A DNA stretch of 64,000 nucleotides from Ascidia mentula (GCA_947561715.1 OX387198.1:19533645-19597644), one strand, 5' to 3'; positions 1 to 11,439 are shown, counted from the stretch's first letter. The notes: a model not told the origin generated them from the letters alone. Made by a program: numbers and translations.

Positions 1-162
1 TGCTTTGAATTGCGCATAAAGATCGTCATAACAGACTAACAAACGTCTACGGCCATACCAGGTTGAAAGCACCCGATCTCGTTCGATCTCGGCAGTTAAG
101 CAACCTCGGGCTTGGTTAGTACTTGGATGGGTGACCGCCTAGGAATACCAAGTGTTGTGGTC

Positions 163-228
163 ATTTTGCTATTTGCACAAAGTATGCTTTGAATTGCTCA
201 TAAATTTCGTCAAAACAGACTAACAAAC
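163..228 (+). repeat. Spacer family C (GCTATTTGCAC type), exemplar
   Basis: A 66-bp spacer with ATTTT-GCTATTTGCACAAAG and usually GCTCATAAATTTCG. It mostly follows genes ending GTGGTC, or C63A genes (CCTAGGG in the A box) ending GTAGTC, so spacer type and upstream gene variant are linked. Confidence 0.9.
164..167 (+). terminator. RNA polymerase III terminator, T4 exemplar
   Basis: Units whose spacer begins ATTTTGCTATTT or ATTTTACTATTT have only four T after the gene. T4 is a minimal pol III stop, and a weak one in some eukaryotes, so these units could give more read-through into the next spacer than T5 units. Confidence 0.7.
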
Positions 229-714
229 GTCTACGGCCATACCAGGTTGAAAGCACCCGATCTCGTTCGATCTCGGCAGTTAAGCAACCTCGGGCTTGGT
301 TAGTACTTGGATGGGTGACCGCCTAGGAATACCAAGTGTTGTAGTCATTTTTCTGTTTATACAAAGTATGCTTTGAATTGCGCATAAAGATCGTCATAAC
401 AGACTAACAAACGTCTACGGCCATACCAGGTTGAAAGCACCCGATCTCGTTCGATCTCGGCAGTTAAGCAACCTAGGGCTTGGTTAGTACTTGGATGGGT
501 GACCGCCTAGGAATACCAAGTGTTGTAGTCATTTTTCTATTTGCACAAAGTATGCTTTGAATTGCTCATAAATGTCGTCAAAACACGCTAACAAACGTCT
601 ACGGCCATACCAGGTTGAAAGCACCCGATCTCGTTCGATCTCGGCAGTTAAGCAACCTCGGGCTTGGTTAGTACTTGGATGGGTGACCGCCTAGGAATAC
701 CAAGTGTTGTAGTC

Positions 715-780
715 ATTTTTCTGTTTATACAAAGTATGCTTTGAATTGCGCATAAAGATCGTCATAACAGACTAACAAAC
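715..780 (+). repeat. Spacer family A (TATAC type), exemplar
   Basis: This 66-bp spacer reads ATTTTT-CTGTTTATAC-AAAGTATGC and later has CATAAAGATCG and CATAACAGAC. It usually precedes genes close to consensus. The last eight bases before the gene, TAACAAAC, are nearly constant in all families. Confidence 0.9.
751..756 (+). promoter_or_regulatory. TATA-like upstream element CATAAA at -30 to -25, exemplar
   Basis: CATAAA lies 25-30 bp before the gene start here and in most units. Upstream TATA-like boxes near -30 assist 5S transcription in insects, fungi and plants, so a promoter role is a reasonable inference. Twenty units have the stronger form TATAAA (next entry). Others have weaker forms: CATGAA before 27679, 36526, 40754, 48105, 49025, 55837, 60255 and 63014; CATCAA before 6480, 8322, 11615, 13456, 18220, 20061, 22453 and 41123; CATACA before 54363 and 58413; CATGAT before 55100 and 59518. 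Confidence 0.55.
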
Positions 781-898
781 GTCTACGGCCATACCAGGTT
801 GAAAGCACCCGATCTCGTTCGATCTCGGCAGTTAAGCAACCTCGGGCTTGGTTAGTACTTGGATGGGTGACCGCCTAGGAATACCAAGTGTTGTAGTC
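781..898 (+). rRNA. 5S ribosomal RNA, consensus-type exemplar
   Basis: This copy matches the commonest sequence of the array and can stand for it. 5S rRNA is the small RNA of the central protuberance of the large ribosomal subunit, made by RNA polymerase III. The 118-nt core starts with GTCTACGGCC and ends with GTAGTC; a mature RNA of about 120 nt would include AU from the tail. The expected fold is visible. Helix I pairs positions 1-9 with 110-118, except U2 against U117. Helix II pairs GGUUG (17-21) with CAACC (57-61). Helix III uses CCGA (29-32) with UCGG (45-48). Helix V pairs CUUGG (67-71) with CCAAG (104-108). Helix IV includes GGG (85-87) facing ACC (90-92). Length, fold and internal promoter agree with a functional gene. 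The symbol is left empty because the species is unknown. Confidence 0.96.
830..877 (+). promoter_or_regulatory. Internal control region (A box, IE, C box), exemplar
   Basis: In animal 5S genes TFIIIA binds an internal region made of an A box (about 50-64), an intermediate element (67-72) and a C box (80-97). In this copy they are at 830-844, 847-852 and 860-877. The C-box core GGATGGGTGACC matches the vertebrate one except T for A at position 88. Every intact gene in the array has the same layout. The commonest promoter changes are C63A and G56C in the A box, T72A beside the IE and A83G or A83T in the C box. The boundaries are carried over from the vertebrate model. Confidence 0.85.
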
Positions 899-899
899 A

Positions 900-904
900 T
901 TTTT
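900..904 (+). terminator. RNA polymerase III terminator, T5 exemplar
   Basis: A run of five T starts two bases after the gene core (GTAGTC, A, TTTTT). This T5 form precedes the CTGTTT spacers and is the commonest in the array. Pol III terminates at T runs of four or more, so the primary transcript should end close to the mature 3' end. Confidence 0.85.
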
Positions 905-2254
905 CTGTTTATACAAAGTATGCTTTGAATTGCGCATAAAGATCGTCATAACAGACTAACAAACGTCTACGGCCATACCAGGTTGAAAGCACCCGATCTC
1001 GTTCGATCTCGGCAGTTAAGCAACCTCGGGCTTGGTTAGTACTTGGATGGGTGACCGCCTAGGAATACCAAGTGTTGTAGTCATTTTTCTGTTTATACAA
1101 AGTATGCTTTGAATTGCTCATAAATGTCGTCAAAACACGCTAACAAACGTCTACGGCCATACCAGGTTGAAAGCACCCGATCTCGTTCGATCTCGGCAGT
1201 TAAGCAACCTCGGGCTTGGTTAGTACTTGGATGGGTGACCGCCTAGGAATACCAAGTGTTGTAGTCATTTTTCTGTTTACACAAAGTTATGCTTTGAATT
1301 GCGCATAAATGTCGTCAAAACAGTCTAACAAACGTCTACGGCCATACCAGGTTGAAAGCACCCGATCTCGTTCGATCTCGGCAGTTAAGCAACCTAGGGC
1401 TTGGTTAGTACTTGGATGGGTGACCGCCTAGGAATACCAAGTGTTGTAGTCATTTTTCTGTTTATACAAAGTATGCTTTGAATTGCGCATAAAGATCGTC
1501 ATAACAGACTAACAAACGTCTACGGCCATACCAGGTTGAAAGCACCCGATCTCGTTCGATCTCGGCAGTTAAGCAACCTAGGGCTTGGTGAGTACTTGGA
1601 TGGGTGACCGCCTAGGAATACCAAGTGTTGTGGTCATTTTGCTATTTGCACAAAGTATGCTTTGAATTGCTCATAAATTTCGTCAAAACAGACTAACAAA
1701 CGTCTACGGCCATACCAGGTTGAAAGCACCCGATCTCGTTCGATCTCGGCAGTTAAGCAACCTCGGGCTTGGTTAGTACTTGGATGGGTGACCGCCTAGG
1801 AATACCAAGTGTTGTAGTCATTTTTCTGTTTATACAAAGTATGCTTTGAATTGCGCATAAAGATCGTCAAAACAGTCTAACAAACGTCTACGGCCATACC
1901 AGGTTGAAAGCACCCGATCTCGTTCGATCTCGGCAGTTAAGCAACCTCGGGCTTGGTTAGTACTTGGATGGGTGACCGCCTAGGAATACCAAGTGTTGTA
2001 GTCATTTTTCTGTTTACCCAAAGTATGCTTTGAATTGGGCATAAATGTCGTCAAAACAGTCTAACAAACGTCTACGGCCATACCAGGTTGAAAGCACCCG
2101 ATCTCGTTCGATCTCGGCAGTTAACCAACCTCGGGCTTGGTTAGTACTTGGATGGGTGACCGCCTAGGAATACCAAGTGTTGTAGTCATTTTTCTGTTTA
2201 CACAAAGTTATGCTTTGAATTGCGCATAAATGTCGTCAAAACAGTCTAACAAAC

Positions 2255-5200
2255 GTCTACGGCCATACCAGGTTGAAAGCACCCGATCTCATTCGATCTC
2301 GGCAGTTAAGCAACCTCGGGCTTGGATAGTACTTGGATGGGTGACCGCCTAGGAATACCAAGTGTTGTAGTCATTTTTCTGTTTACCCAAAGTATGCTTT
2401 GAATTGCGCATAAAGATCGTCATACCAGACAAACAAACGTCTACGGCCATACCAGGTTGAAAGCACCCGATCTCGTTCGATCTCGGCAGTTAAGCAACCT
2501 AGGGCTTGGTTAGTACTTGGATGGGTGACCGCCTAGGAATACCAAGTGTTGTGTTCATTTTGCTATTTGCACAAAGTATGCTTTGAATTGCTCATAAATT
2601 TCGTCAAAACACACTAACAAACGTCTACGGCCATACCAGGTTGAAAGCACCCGATCTCGTTCGATCTCGGCAGTTAAGCAACCTCGGGCTTGGTTAGTAC
2701 TTGGATGGGTGACCGCCTAGGAATACCAAGTGTTGTAGTCATTTTTCTGTTTATACAAAGTATGCTTTGAATTGCGCATAAAGATCGTCATAACAGACTA
2801 ACAAACGTCTACGGCCATACCAGGTTGAAAGCACCCGATCTCGTTCGATCTCGGCAGTTAAGCAACCTAGGGCTTGGTGAGTACTTGGATGGGTGACCGC
2901 CTAGGAATACCAAGTGTTGTGGTCATTTTGCTATTTGCACAAAGTATGCTTTGAATTGCTGATAAATTTCGTCAAAACAGACTAACAAACGTCTACGGCC
3001 ATACCAGGTTGAAAGCACCCGATCTCGTTCGATCTCGGCAGTTAAGCAACCTCGGGCTTGGTTAGTACTTGGATGGGTGACCGCCTAGGAATACCAAGTG
3101 TTGTAGTCATTTTTCTGTTTATACAAAGTATGCTTTGAATTGCGCATAAAGATCGTCATAACAGACTAACAAACGTCTACGGCCATACCAGGTTGAAAGC
3201 ACCCGATCTCGTTCGATTTTGGCAGTTAAGCAACCTAGGGCTTGGTTAGTACTTGGATGGGTGACCGCCTAGGAATACCAAGTGTTGTAGTCATTTTTCT
3301 GTTTACCCAAAGTTATGCTTTGAATTGCGCATAAATGTCGTCAAAACTGTCTAACAAACGTCTACGGCCATACCAGGTTGAAAGCACCCGATCTCGTTCG
3401 ATCTCGGCAGTTAAGCAACCTCGGGCTTGGTTAGTACTTGGATGGGTGACCGCCTAGGAATACCAAGTGTTGTAGTCATTTTTCTGTTTACCCAAAGTAT
3501 GGTTTGAATTGGGCATAAATGTCGTCAAAACAGTCTAACAAACGTCTACGGCCATACCAGGTTGAAAGCACCCGATCTCGTTCGATCTCGGCAGTTAACC
3601 AACCTCGGGCTTGGTTAGTACTTGGATGGGTGACCGCCTAGGAATACCAAGTGTTGTAGTCATTTTTCTGTTTACACAAAGTTATGCTTTGAATTGCGCA
3701 TAAATGTCGTCAAAACAGTCTAACAAACGTCTACGGCCATACCAGGTTGAAAGCACCCGATCTCATTCGATCTCGGCAGTTAAGCAACCTCGGGCTTGGA
3801 TAGTACTTGGATGGGTGACCGCCTAGGAATACCAAGTGTTGTAGTCATTTTTCTGTTTACCCAAAGTATGCTTTGAATTGCGCATAAAGATCGTCATACC
3901 AGACTAACAAACGTCTACGGCCATACCAGGTTGAAAGCACCCGATCTCGTTCGATCTCGGCAGTTAAGCAACCTAGGGCTTGGTTAGTACTTGGATGGGT
4001 GACCGCCTAGGAATACCAAGTGTTGTATTCATTTTGCTATTTGCACAAAGTATGCTTTGAATTGCTCATAAATTTCGTCAAAACACACTAACAAACGTCT
4101 ACGGCCATAAAAGGTTGAAAGCACCCGATCTCGTTCGATCTCGGCAGTTAAGCAACCTCGGGCTTGGTTAGTACTTGGATGGGTGACCGCCTAGGAATAC
4201 CAAGTGTTGTATTCATTTTACTATTTGCACAAAGTATGCTTTGAATTGCCCATAAATGTCGTCAAAACAGACTAACAAACGTCTACGGCCATACCAGGTT
4301 GAAAGCACCCGATCTCGTTCGATCTCGGCAGTTAAGCAACCTCGGGCTTGGTTAGTACTTGGATGGGTGACCGCCTAGGAATACCAAGTGTTGTAGTCAT
4401 TTTTCTGTTTACCCAAAGTATGCTTTGAATTGAGCATAAATGTCGTCAAAACAGTCTAACAAACGTCTACGGCCATACCAGGTTAAAAGCACCCGATCTC
4501 GTTCGATCTCGGCAGTTAAGCAACCTCGGGCTTGGTTAGTACTTGGATGGGTGACCGCCTAGGAATACCAAGTGTTGTAGTCATTTTTCTGTTTTCCCAA
4601 AATTATTCTTTGAATTGCGCATAAATGTCGTCAAAACAGTCTAACAAACGTCTACGGCCATACCAGGTTGAAAGCACCCGATCTCGTTCGATCTCGGCAG
4701 TTAAGCAACCTCGGGCTTGGTTAGTACTTGGATGGGTGACCGCCTAGGAATACCAAGTGTTGTATTCATTTTACTATTTGCACAAAGTAAGCTTTGAATT
4801 GCCCATAAATGTCGTCAAAACAGACTAACAAACGTCTACGGCCATACCAGGTTGAAAACACCCGATCTCGTTCGGTCTCGGCAGTTAAGCAACCTCGGGC
4901 TTGGTTAGTACTTGGATGGGTGACCGCCTAGGAATACCAAGTGTTGTAGTCATTTTTCTGTTTACCCAAAGTATGCTTTGAATTGCGCATAAAGTTCGTC
5001 ATAACAGACTAACAAACGTCTACGGCCATACCAGGTTGAAAGCACCCGATCTCGTTCGATCTCGGCAGTTAAGCAACCTCGGGCTTGGTTAGTACTTGGA
5101 TGGGTGACCGCCTAGGAATACCAAGTGTTGTATTCCTTTTACTATTTGCACAAAGTAAGCTTTGAATTGCCCATAAATGTCGTCAAAACAGACTAACAAA

Positions 5201-5503
5201 CGTCTACGGCCATACCAGGTTGAAAACACCCGATCTCGTTCGGTCTCGGCAGTTAAGCAACCTCGGGCTTGGTTAGTACTTGGATGGGTGACCGCCTAGG
5301 AATACCGAGTGTTGTAGTCATTTTTCTGTTTACCCAAAGTATGCTTTGAATTGAGCATAAATGTCGTCAAAACAGTCTAACAAACGTCTACGGCCATACC
5401 AGGTTGAAAGCACCCGATCTCGTTCGATCTCGGCAGTTAAGCAACCTCGGGCTTGGTGAGTACTTGGATGGGTGACCGCCCAGGAATACCAAGTGTTGTA
5501 GTC
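2255..5503 (+). rRNA. 5S rRNA genes 13-30
   Basis: Gene starts: 2255, 2439, 2623, 2807, 2991, 3175, 3360, 3544, 3729, 3913, 4097, 4281, 4465, 4650, 4834, 5018, 5202, 5386. G37A with T72A marks 2255 and 3729. C63A is in 2439, 2807, 3175 and 3913. 3175 has GATTTTGG for GATCTCGG. 4097 has AA for C14C15. 4834 and 5202 share G25A and A42G. 5386 has T73G and T96C. Genes 3913, 4097, 4650 and 5018 end GTATTC. The run from 2070 to about 2690 is repeated from 3544 (offset 1474, eight units). Confidence 0.93.
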
Positions 5504-5569
5504 ATTTTTCTGTTTACCCAAAGTATGCTTTGAATTGCGCATAAATGTCGTCAAAACAGACTAACAAAC

Positions 5570-5676
5570 GTCTACGGCCATACCAGGTTGAAAGCACCCG
5601 ATCTCGTTCGATCTCGGCAGTTAAGCAACCTCGGGCTTGGTTGGGTGACCGCCTAGGAATACCAAGTGTTGTAGTC
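5570..5676 (+). pseudogene. 5S rRNA copy with 11-bp internal deletion
   Basis: This 107-nt copy joins GCTTGGTT directly to GGGTGACC, losing 11 bp across the start of helix IV and the C box. It should neither bind TFIIIA normally nor fold as 5S RNA. The rest is consensus. The same deletion recurs at 11267, 17872, 38737, 41123 and 44983. Confidence 0.85.
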
Positions 5677-6597
5677 ATTTTTCTGTTTACCCAAAGTTAT
5701 GCTTTGAATTGCGCATAAATGTCGTCAAAACTGTCTAACAAACGTCTACGGCCATACCAGGTTGAAAGCACCCGATCTCGTTCGATCTCGGCAGTTAAGC
5801 AACCTCGGGCTTGGTTAGTACTTGGATGGGTGACCGCCTAGGAATACCAAGTGTTTTATTCATTTTACTATTTGCACAAAGTATGCTTTGAATTGCCCAT
5901 AAATGTCGTCAAAACAGACTAACAAACGTCTACGGCCATACCAGGTTGAAAGCACCCGATCTCGTTCGATCTCGGCAGTTAAGCAACCTCGGGCTTGGTT
6001 AGTACTTGGATGGGTGACCGCCTAGGAATACCAAGTGTTGTAGTCATTTTTCTGTTTACCCAAAGTATGCTTTGAATTGAGCATAAATGTCGTCAAAACA
6101 GACTAACAAACGTCTACGGCCATACCAGGTTGAAAGCACCCGATCTCGTTCGATCTCGGCAGTTAAGCAACCTAGGGATTGGTTAGTACTTGGGTGGGTG
6201 ACCGCCTAGGAATACCAAGTGTTGTAGTCATTTTGCTATTTGCACAAAGTATGCTTTGAATTGCTCATAAATGTCGTCAAAACACACTAACAAACGTCTA
6301 CGGCCATACCAGGTTGAAAGCACCCGATCTCGTTCGATCTCGGCAGTTAAGCAACCTCGGGCTTGGTTAGTACTTGGATGGGTGACCGCCTAGGAATACC
6401 AAGTGTTGTAGTCATTTTTCTGTTTATACAAAGTATGCTTTGAATTGCGCATCAAGATCGTCATAACAGACTAACAAACGTCTACGGCCATACCAGGTTG
6501 AAAGCACCCGATCTCGTTCGATCTCGGCAGTTAAGCAACCTCGGGCTTGGTTAGTACTTGGATGGGTGACCGCCTAGGAATACCAAGTGTTGTAGTC

Positions 6598-6664
6598 ATT
6601 TTTCTGTTTACCCAAAGTTATGCTTTGAATTGCGCATAAATGTCGTCAAAACAGTCTAACAAAC
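6598..6664 (+). repeat. Spacer family B+1 (extra T, 67 bp), exemplar
   Basis: Same as family B but AAAGTTATGC instead of AAAGTATGC, which makes the unit 185 bp. From the gene coordinates 61 spacers carry an extra base of this kind, a handy marker for aligning copies of the array. Confidence 0.9.
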
Positions 6665-6782
6665 GTCTACGGCCATACCAGGTTGAAAGCACCCGATCTC
6701 GTTCGATCTCGGCAGTTAAGCAACCTCGGGCTTGGTTAGTACTTGGATGGGTGACCGCCTAGGAATACCAAGTGTTGTAGTC

Positions 6783-6848
6783 ATTTTTCTGTTTACCCAA
6801 AGTATGCTTTGAATTGCGCATAAATGTCGTCAAAACAGACTAACAAAC
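6783..6848 (+). repeat. Spacer family B (ACCC type), exemplar
   Basis: A 66-bp spacer reading ATTTTT-CTGTTTACCC-AAAGTATGC, then CATAAATGTCG and AAAACAGAC or AAAACAGTC. It is the most abundant family. TCCC and CCCC sub-variants occur in the 33-34 kb and 38-45 kb regions. Confidence 0.9.
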
Positions 6849-7150
6849 GTCTACGGCCATACCAGGTTGAAAGCACCCGATCTCGTTCGATCTCGGCAGT
6901 TAAGCAACCTCGGGCTTGGTTAGTACTTGGATGGGTGACCGCCTAGGAATACCAAGTGTTGTAGTCATTTTTCTGTTTATGCAAAGTATGCTTTGAATTG
7001 CGCATAAAGATCGTCATAACAGACTAACACACGTCTAAGGCCATACCAGGTTGAAAGCACCCGATCTCGTTCGATCTCCGCAGTTAAGCAACCTCGGGCT
7101 TGGTTAGTACTTGGATGGGTGACCGCCTAGCAATACCAAGTGTTGTATTC

Positions 7151-7216
7151 ATTTTACTATTTGCACAAAGTATGCTTTGAATTGCCTATAAATGTCGTCA
7201 AAACAGACTAACAAAC
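7151..7216 (+). repeat. Spacer family D (ACTATTTGCAC type), exemplar
   Basis: A 66-bp spacer with ATTTT-ACTATTTGCACAAAG and then CCCATAAATG, CCCATGAATG or CCTATAAATG. It follows genes whose 3' end is GTATTC (substitution G116T). Confidence 0.9.
7187..7192 (+). promoter_or_regulatory. Canonical TATAAA at -30 to -25 (variant in 20 units)
   Basis: A C-to-T change turns the usual CCATAAA into CTATAAA. It occurs before genes 7217, 9059, 9979, 12536, 14192, 14928, 16584, 19141, 20797, 21533, 27863, 32103, 34499, 42956, 46631, 48289, 49209, 56021, 60439 and 63198. In all but 46631 the spacer is of the CTATTTGCAC type and follows a gene ending GTATTC (GTATTA at 42772). If the element acts, these genes could be the better expressed ones. 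That is inference only. Confidence 0.5.
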
Positions 7217-7953
7217 GTCTACGGCCATACCAGGTTGAAAGCACCCGATCTCGTTCGATCTCGGCAGTTAAGCAACCTAGGGCTTGGTGAGTACTTGGAT
7301 GGGTGACCGCCTAGGAATACCAAGTGTTGTGGTCATTTTGCTATTTGCACAAAGTATGCTTTGAATTGCCCATAAATGTCGTCAAAACAGTCTAACAAAC
7401 GTCTACGGCCATACCAGGTTGAAAGCACCCGATCTCGTTCGATCTCGGCAGTTAAGCAACCTCGGGCTTGGTTAGTACTTGGATGGGTGACCGCCTAGGA
7501 ATACCAAGTGTTGTAGTCATTTTTCTGTTTACCCAAAGTTATGCTTTGAATTGCGCATAAATGTCGTCAAAACAGTCTAACAAACGTCTACGGCCATACC
7601 AGGTTGAAAGCACCCGATCTCGTTCGATCTCGGCAGTTAAGCAACCTCGGGCTTGGTTAGTACTTGGATGGGTGACCGCCTAGGAATACCAAGTGTTGTA
7701 GTCATTTTTCTGTTTACCCAAAGTATGCTTTGAATTGCGCATAAATGTCGTCAAAACAGACTAACAAACGTCTACGGCCATACCAGGTTATAAGCACCCG
7801 ATCTCGTTCGATCTCGGCAGTTAAGCAACCTCGGGCTTGGTTAGTACTTGTATGGGTGACCGCCTAGGAATACCAAGTGTTGTAGTCATTTTTCTGTTTA
7901 TACAAAGTATGCTTTGAATTGCGCATAAAGATCGTCATAACAAACAAACAAAC

Positions 7954-9544
7954 GTCTACGGCCATACCAGGTTGAAAGCACCCGATCTCGTTCGATCTCG
8001 GCAGTTAAGCAACCTAGGGATTGGTTAGTACTTGGGTGGGTGACCGCCTAGGAATACCAAGTGTTGTAGTCATTTTGCTATTTGCACAAAGTATGCTTTG
8101 AATTGCTCATAAATGTCGTCAAAACACACTAACAAACGTCTACGGCCATACCAGGTTGAAAGCACCCGATCTCGTTCGATCTCGGCAGTTAAGCAACCTC
8201 GGGCTTGGTTAGTACTTGGATGGGTGACCGCCTAGGAATACCAAGTGTTGTAGTCATTTTTCTGTTTATACAAAGTATGCTTTGAATTGCGCATCAAGAT
8301 CGTCATAACAGACTAACAAACGTCTACGGCCATACCAGGTTGAAAGCACCCGATCTCGTTCGATCTCGGCAGTTAAGCAACCTCGGGCTTGGTTAGTACT
8401 TGGATGGGTGACCGCCTAGGAATACCAAGTGTTGTAGTCATTTTTCTGTTTACCCAAAGTTATGCTTTGAATTGCGCATAAATGTCGTCAAAACAGTCTA
8501 ACAAACGTCTACGGCCATACCAGGTTGAAAGCACCCGATCTCGTTCGATCTCGGCAGTTAAGCAACCTCGGGCTTGGTTAGTACTTGGATGGGTGACCGC
8601 CTAGGAATACCAAGTGTTGTAGTCATTTTTCTGTTTACCCAAAGTATGCTTTGAATTGCGCATAAATGTCGTCAAAACAGACTAACAAACGTCTACGGCC
8701 ATACCAGGTTGAAAGCACCCGATCTCGTTCGATCTCGGCAGTTAAGCAACCTCGGGCTTGGTTAGTACTTGGATGGGTGACCGCCTAGGAATACCAAGTG
8801 TTGTAGTCATTTTTCTGTTTATGCAAAGTATGCTTTGAATTGCGCATAAAGATCGTCATAACAGACTAACACACGTCTAAGGCCATACCAGGTTGAAAGC
8901 ACCCGATCTCGTTCGATCTCGGCAGTTAAGCAACCTCGGGCTTGGTTAGTACTTGGATGGGTGACCGCCTAGCAATACCAAGTGTTGTATTCATTTTACT
9001 ATTTGCACAAAGTATGCTTTGAATTGCCTATAAATGTCGTCAAAACAGACTAACAAACGTCTACGGCCATACCAGGTTGAAAGCACCCGATCTCGTTCGA
9101 TCTCGGCAGTTAAGCAACCTAGGGCTTGGTGAGTACTTGGATGGGTGACCGCCTAGGAATACCAAGTGTTGTGGTCATTTTGCTATTTGCACAAAGTATG
9201 CTTTGAATTGCCCATAAATGTCGTCAAAACAGTCTAACAAACGTCTACGGCCATACCAGGTTGAAGGCACCCGATCTCATTCGATCTCGGCAGTTAAGCA
9301 ACCTCGGGCTTGGATAGTACTTGGATGGGTGACCGCCTAGGAATACCAAGTGTTGTAGTCATTTTTCTGTTTACCCAAAGTATGCTTTGAATTGCGCGTA
9401 AATGTCGTCAAAACAGACTAACAAACTTCAAGGGCCATACCAGGTTGAAAGCACCCGATCTCGTTCGATCTCGGCAGTTAAGCAACCTCGGGCTTGGTTA
9501 GTACTTGGATGGGTGACCGCCTAGGAATACCAAGTGTTGTAGTC
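7954..9544 (+). rRNA. 5S rRNA genes 44-52
   Basis: Gene starts: 7954, 8138, 8322, 8507, 8691, 8875, 9059, 9243, 9427. This repeats the variant order of 6112-7401: 7954 has C63A, C67A, A83G; 8875 has C6A, G99C and GTATTC; 9059 has C63A, T73G and GTGGTC. 9243 adds A24G, G37A and T72A. 9427 has an altered 5' end (TTCAAGGG for GTCTACGG), which changes the first transcribed base and helix I. Confidence 0.92.
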
Positions 9545-10645
9545 ATTTTTCTGTTTACCCAAAGTATGCTTTGAATTGCGCATAAATGTCGTCAAAACAG
9601 ACTAACAAACGTCTACGGCCATACCAGGTTGAAAGCACCCGATCTCGTTCGATCTCGGCAGTTAAGCAACCTCGGGCTTGGTTAGTACTTGGATGGGTGA
9701 CCGCCTAGGAATACCAAGTGTTGTAGTCATTTTTCTGTTTATGCAAAGTATGCTTTGAATTGCGCATAAAGATCGTCATAACAGACTAACACACGTCTAA
9801 GGCCATACCAGGTTGAAAGCACCCGATCTCGTTCGATCTCGGCAGTTAAGCAACCTCGGGCTTGGTTAGTACTTGGATGGGTGACCGCCTAGCAATACCA
9901 AGTGTTGTATTCATTTTACTATTTGCACAAAGTATGCTTTGAATTGCCTATAAATGTCGTCAAAACAGACTAACAAACGTCTACGGCCATACCAGGTTGA
10001 AAGCACCCGATCTCGTTCGATCTCGGCAGTTAAGCAACCTAGGGCTTGGTGAGTACTTGGATGGGTGACCGCCTAGGAATACCAAGTGTTGTGGTCATTT
10101 TGCTATTTGCACAAAGTATGCTTTGAATTGCCCATAAATGTCGTCAAAACAGTCTAACAAACGTCTACGGCCATACCAGGTTGAAGGCACCCGATCTCAT
10201 TCGATCTCGGCAGTTAAGCAACCTCGGGCTTGGATAGTACTTGGATGGGTGACCGCCTAGGAATACCAAGTGTTGTAGTCATTTTTCTGTTTACCCAAAG
10301 TATGCTTTGAATTGCGCGTAAATGTCGTCAAAACAGACTAACAAACTTCAAGGGCCATACCAGGTTAAAAGCACCCGATCTCGTTCGATCTCGGCAGTTA
10401 AGCAACCTCGGGCTTGGTTAGTACTTGGATGGGTGACCGCCTAGGAATACCAAGTGTTGTAGTCATTTTTCTGTTTACCCAAAGTATGCTTTGAATTGCG
10501 CATAAATGTCGTCAAAACAGACTAACAAACGTCTACGGCCATACCAGGTTGAAAGCACCCGATCTCGTTCGATCTCGGCAGTTAAGCAACCTCGGGCTTG
10601 GTTAGTACTTGGATGGGTGACCGCCTAGGAATACCAAGTGTTGTA
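8515..10645 (+). repeat. Five-unit direct duplication, offset 920 bp
   Basis: About 8515-9725 matches 9435-10645. Both copies hold the C6A gene, the TATAAA spacer, the T73G gene, the A24G/G37A/T72A gene and the TTCAAGGG gene. The differences I saw are G21A in gene 10347 and TTCGATCTC context bases only. Confidence 0.8.
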
Positions 10646-11266
10646 TTCATTTTACTATTTGCACAAAGTATGCTTTGAATTGCCCATAAATGTCGTCAAA
10701 ACAGACTAACAAACGTCTACGGCCATACCAGGTTGAAAGCTCCCGATCTCGTTCGATCTCGGCAGTTAAGCAACCTCGGGCTTGGTTAGTACTTGGATGG
10801 GTGACCGCCTAGGAATACCAAGTGTTGTAGTCATTTTTCTGTTTATACAAAGTATGCTTTGAATTGCGCATAAAGTTCGTCATAACAGACTAACAAACGT
10901 CTACGGCCATACCAGGTTGAAAGCACCCGATCTCGTTCGATCTCGGCAGTTAAGCAACCTCGGGCTTGGTTAGTACTTGGATGGGTGACCGCCTAGGAAT
11001 ACCAAGTGTTGTATTCATTTTACTATTTGCACAAAGTATGCTTTGAATTGCCCATAAATGTCGTCAAAACAGACTAACAAACGTCTACGGCCATACCAGG
11101 TTGAAAACACCCGATCTCGTTCGGTCTCGGCAGTTAAGCAACCTCGGGCTTGGTTAGTACTTGGATGGGTGACCGCCTAGGAATACCAAGTGTTGTAGTC
11201 ATTTTTCTGTTTACCCAAAATATGCTTTGAATTGAGCATAAATGTCGTCAAAACAGTCTAACAAAC

Positions 11267-11373
11267 GTCTACGGCCATACCAGGTTGAAAGCACCCGATC
11301 TCGTTCGATCTCGGCAGTTAAGCAACCTCGGGCTTGGTTGGGTGACCGCCTAGGAATACCAAGTGTTGTAGTC
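11267..11373 (+). pseudogene. 5S rRNA copy with 11-bp internal deletion
   Basis: The same GCTTGGTT-GGGTGACC junction as at 5570 shortens this copy to 107 nt. It is followed at once by the 10-bp-deleted gene 11440, so two neighbouring units are both broken. The pair is copied intact at 17872 and 18045. Confidence 0.85.
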
Positions 11374-11439
11374 ATTTTTCTGTTTACCCAAAGTATGCTT
11401 TGAATTGGGCATAAATGTCGTCAAAACAGTCTAACAAAC

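Larger units (their letters stand above)
45..2187 (+). rRNA. 5S rRNA genes 1-12
   Basis: Gene starts: 45, 229, 413, 597, 781, 965, 1149, 1334, 1518, 1702, 1886, 2070. Variants: C63A in 413, 1334 and 1518; T73G in 1518; 3' end GTGGTC in 45 and 1518; G56C in 2070. The other genes are at or near consensus. Bases 1-44 are the end of a spacer whose gene lies outside the window. Confidence 0.94.
5744..7887 (+). rRNA. 5S rRNA genes 32-43
   Basis: Gene starts: 5744, 5928, 6112, 6296, 6480, 6665, 6849, 7033, 7217, 7401, 7586, 7770. 5744 ends GTTTTATTC. 6112 has the triple C63A, C67A, A83G. 7033 has C6A, G99C and ends GTATTC. 7217 has C63A, T73G and ends GTGGTC. 7770 has G21A, A22T and G82T. The stretch from about 6108 to 7420 is duplicated 1842 bp downstream (ten units). 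Confidence 0.93.
6108..9262 (+). repeat. Ten-unit direct duplication, offset 1842 bp
   Basis: 6108-7420 matches 7950-9262 in the order of all variant marks (A83G triple, CATCAAG spacer, C6A gene, TATAAA spacer, T73G gene). The only difference I noticed is CTCCG for CTCGG in gene 7033. Confidence 0.85.

Noticed and set aside
163-228. Spliced-leader RNA or other small RNA gene in the spacer, as in nematode 5S-SL1 clusters
   Set aside because: The spacer is only 66 bp, has no splice-donor-like leader or Sm site, and is mostly terminator and upstream promoter sequence.
5018-5135. Loss of terminator after gene 5018 (GTATTCC)
   Set aside because: The A after the gene is changed to C, but the T4 run is still present.
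5330-5554. Small open reading frames of 63-74 codons, also at 11497, 12603, 18102, 19208, 29282, 37330, 43576, 44190, 48601 and 50933
   Set aside because: Each is a frame running through one 5S gene, a spacer and part of the next gene. They appear only where a chance variant removes a stop, on either strand, and their translations are near copies of each other. No protein gene is supported.
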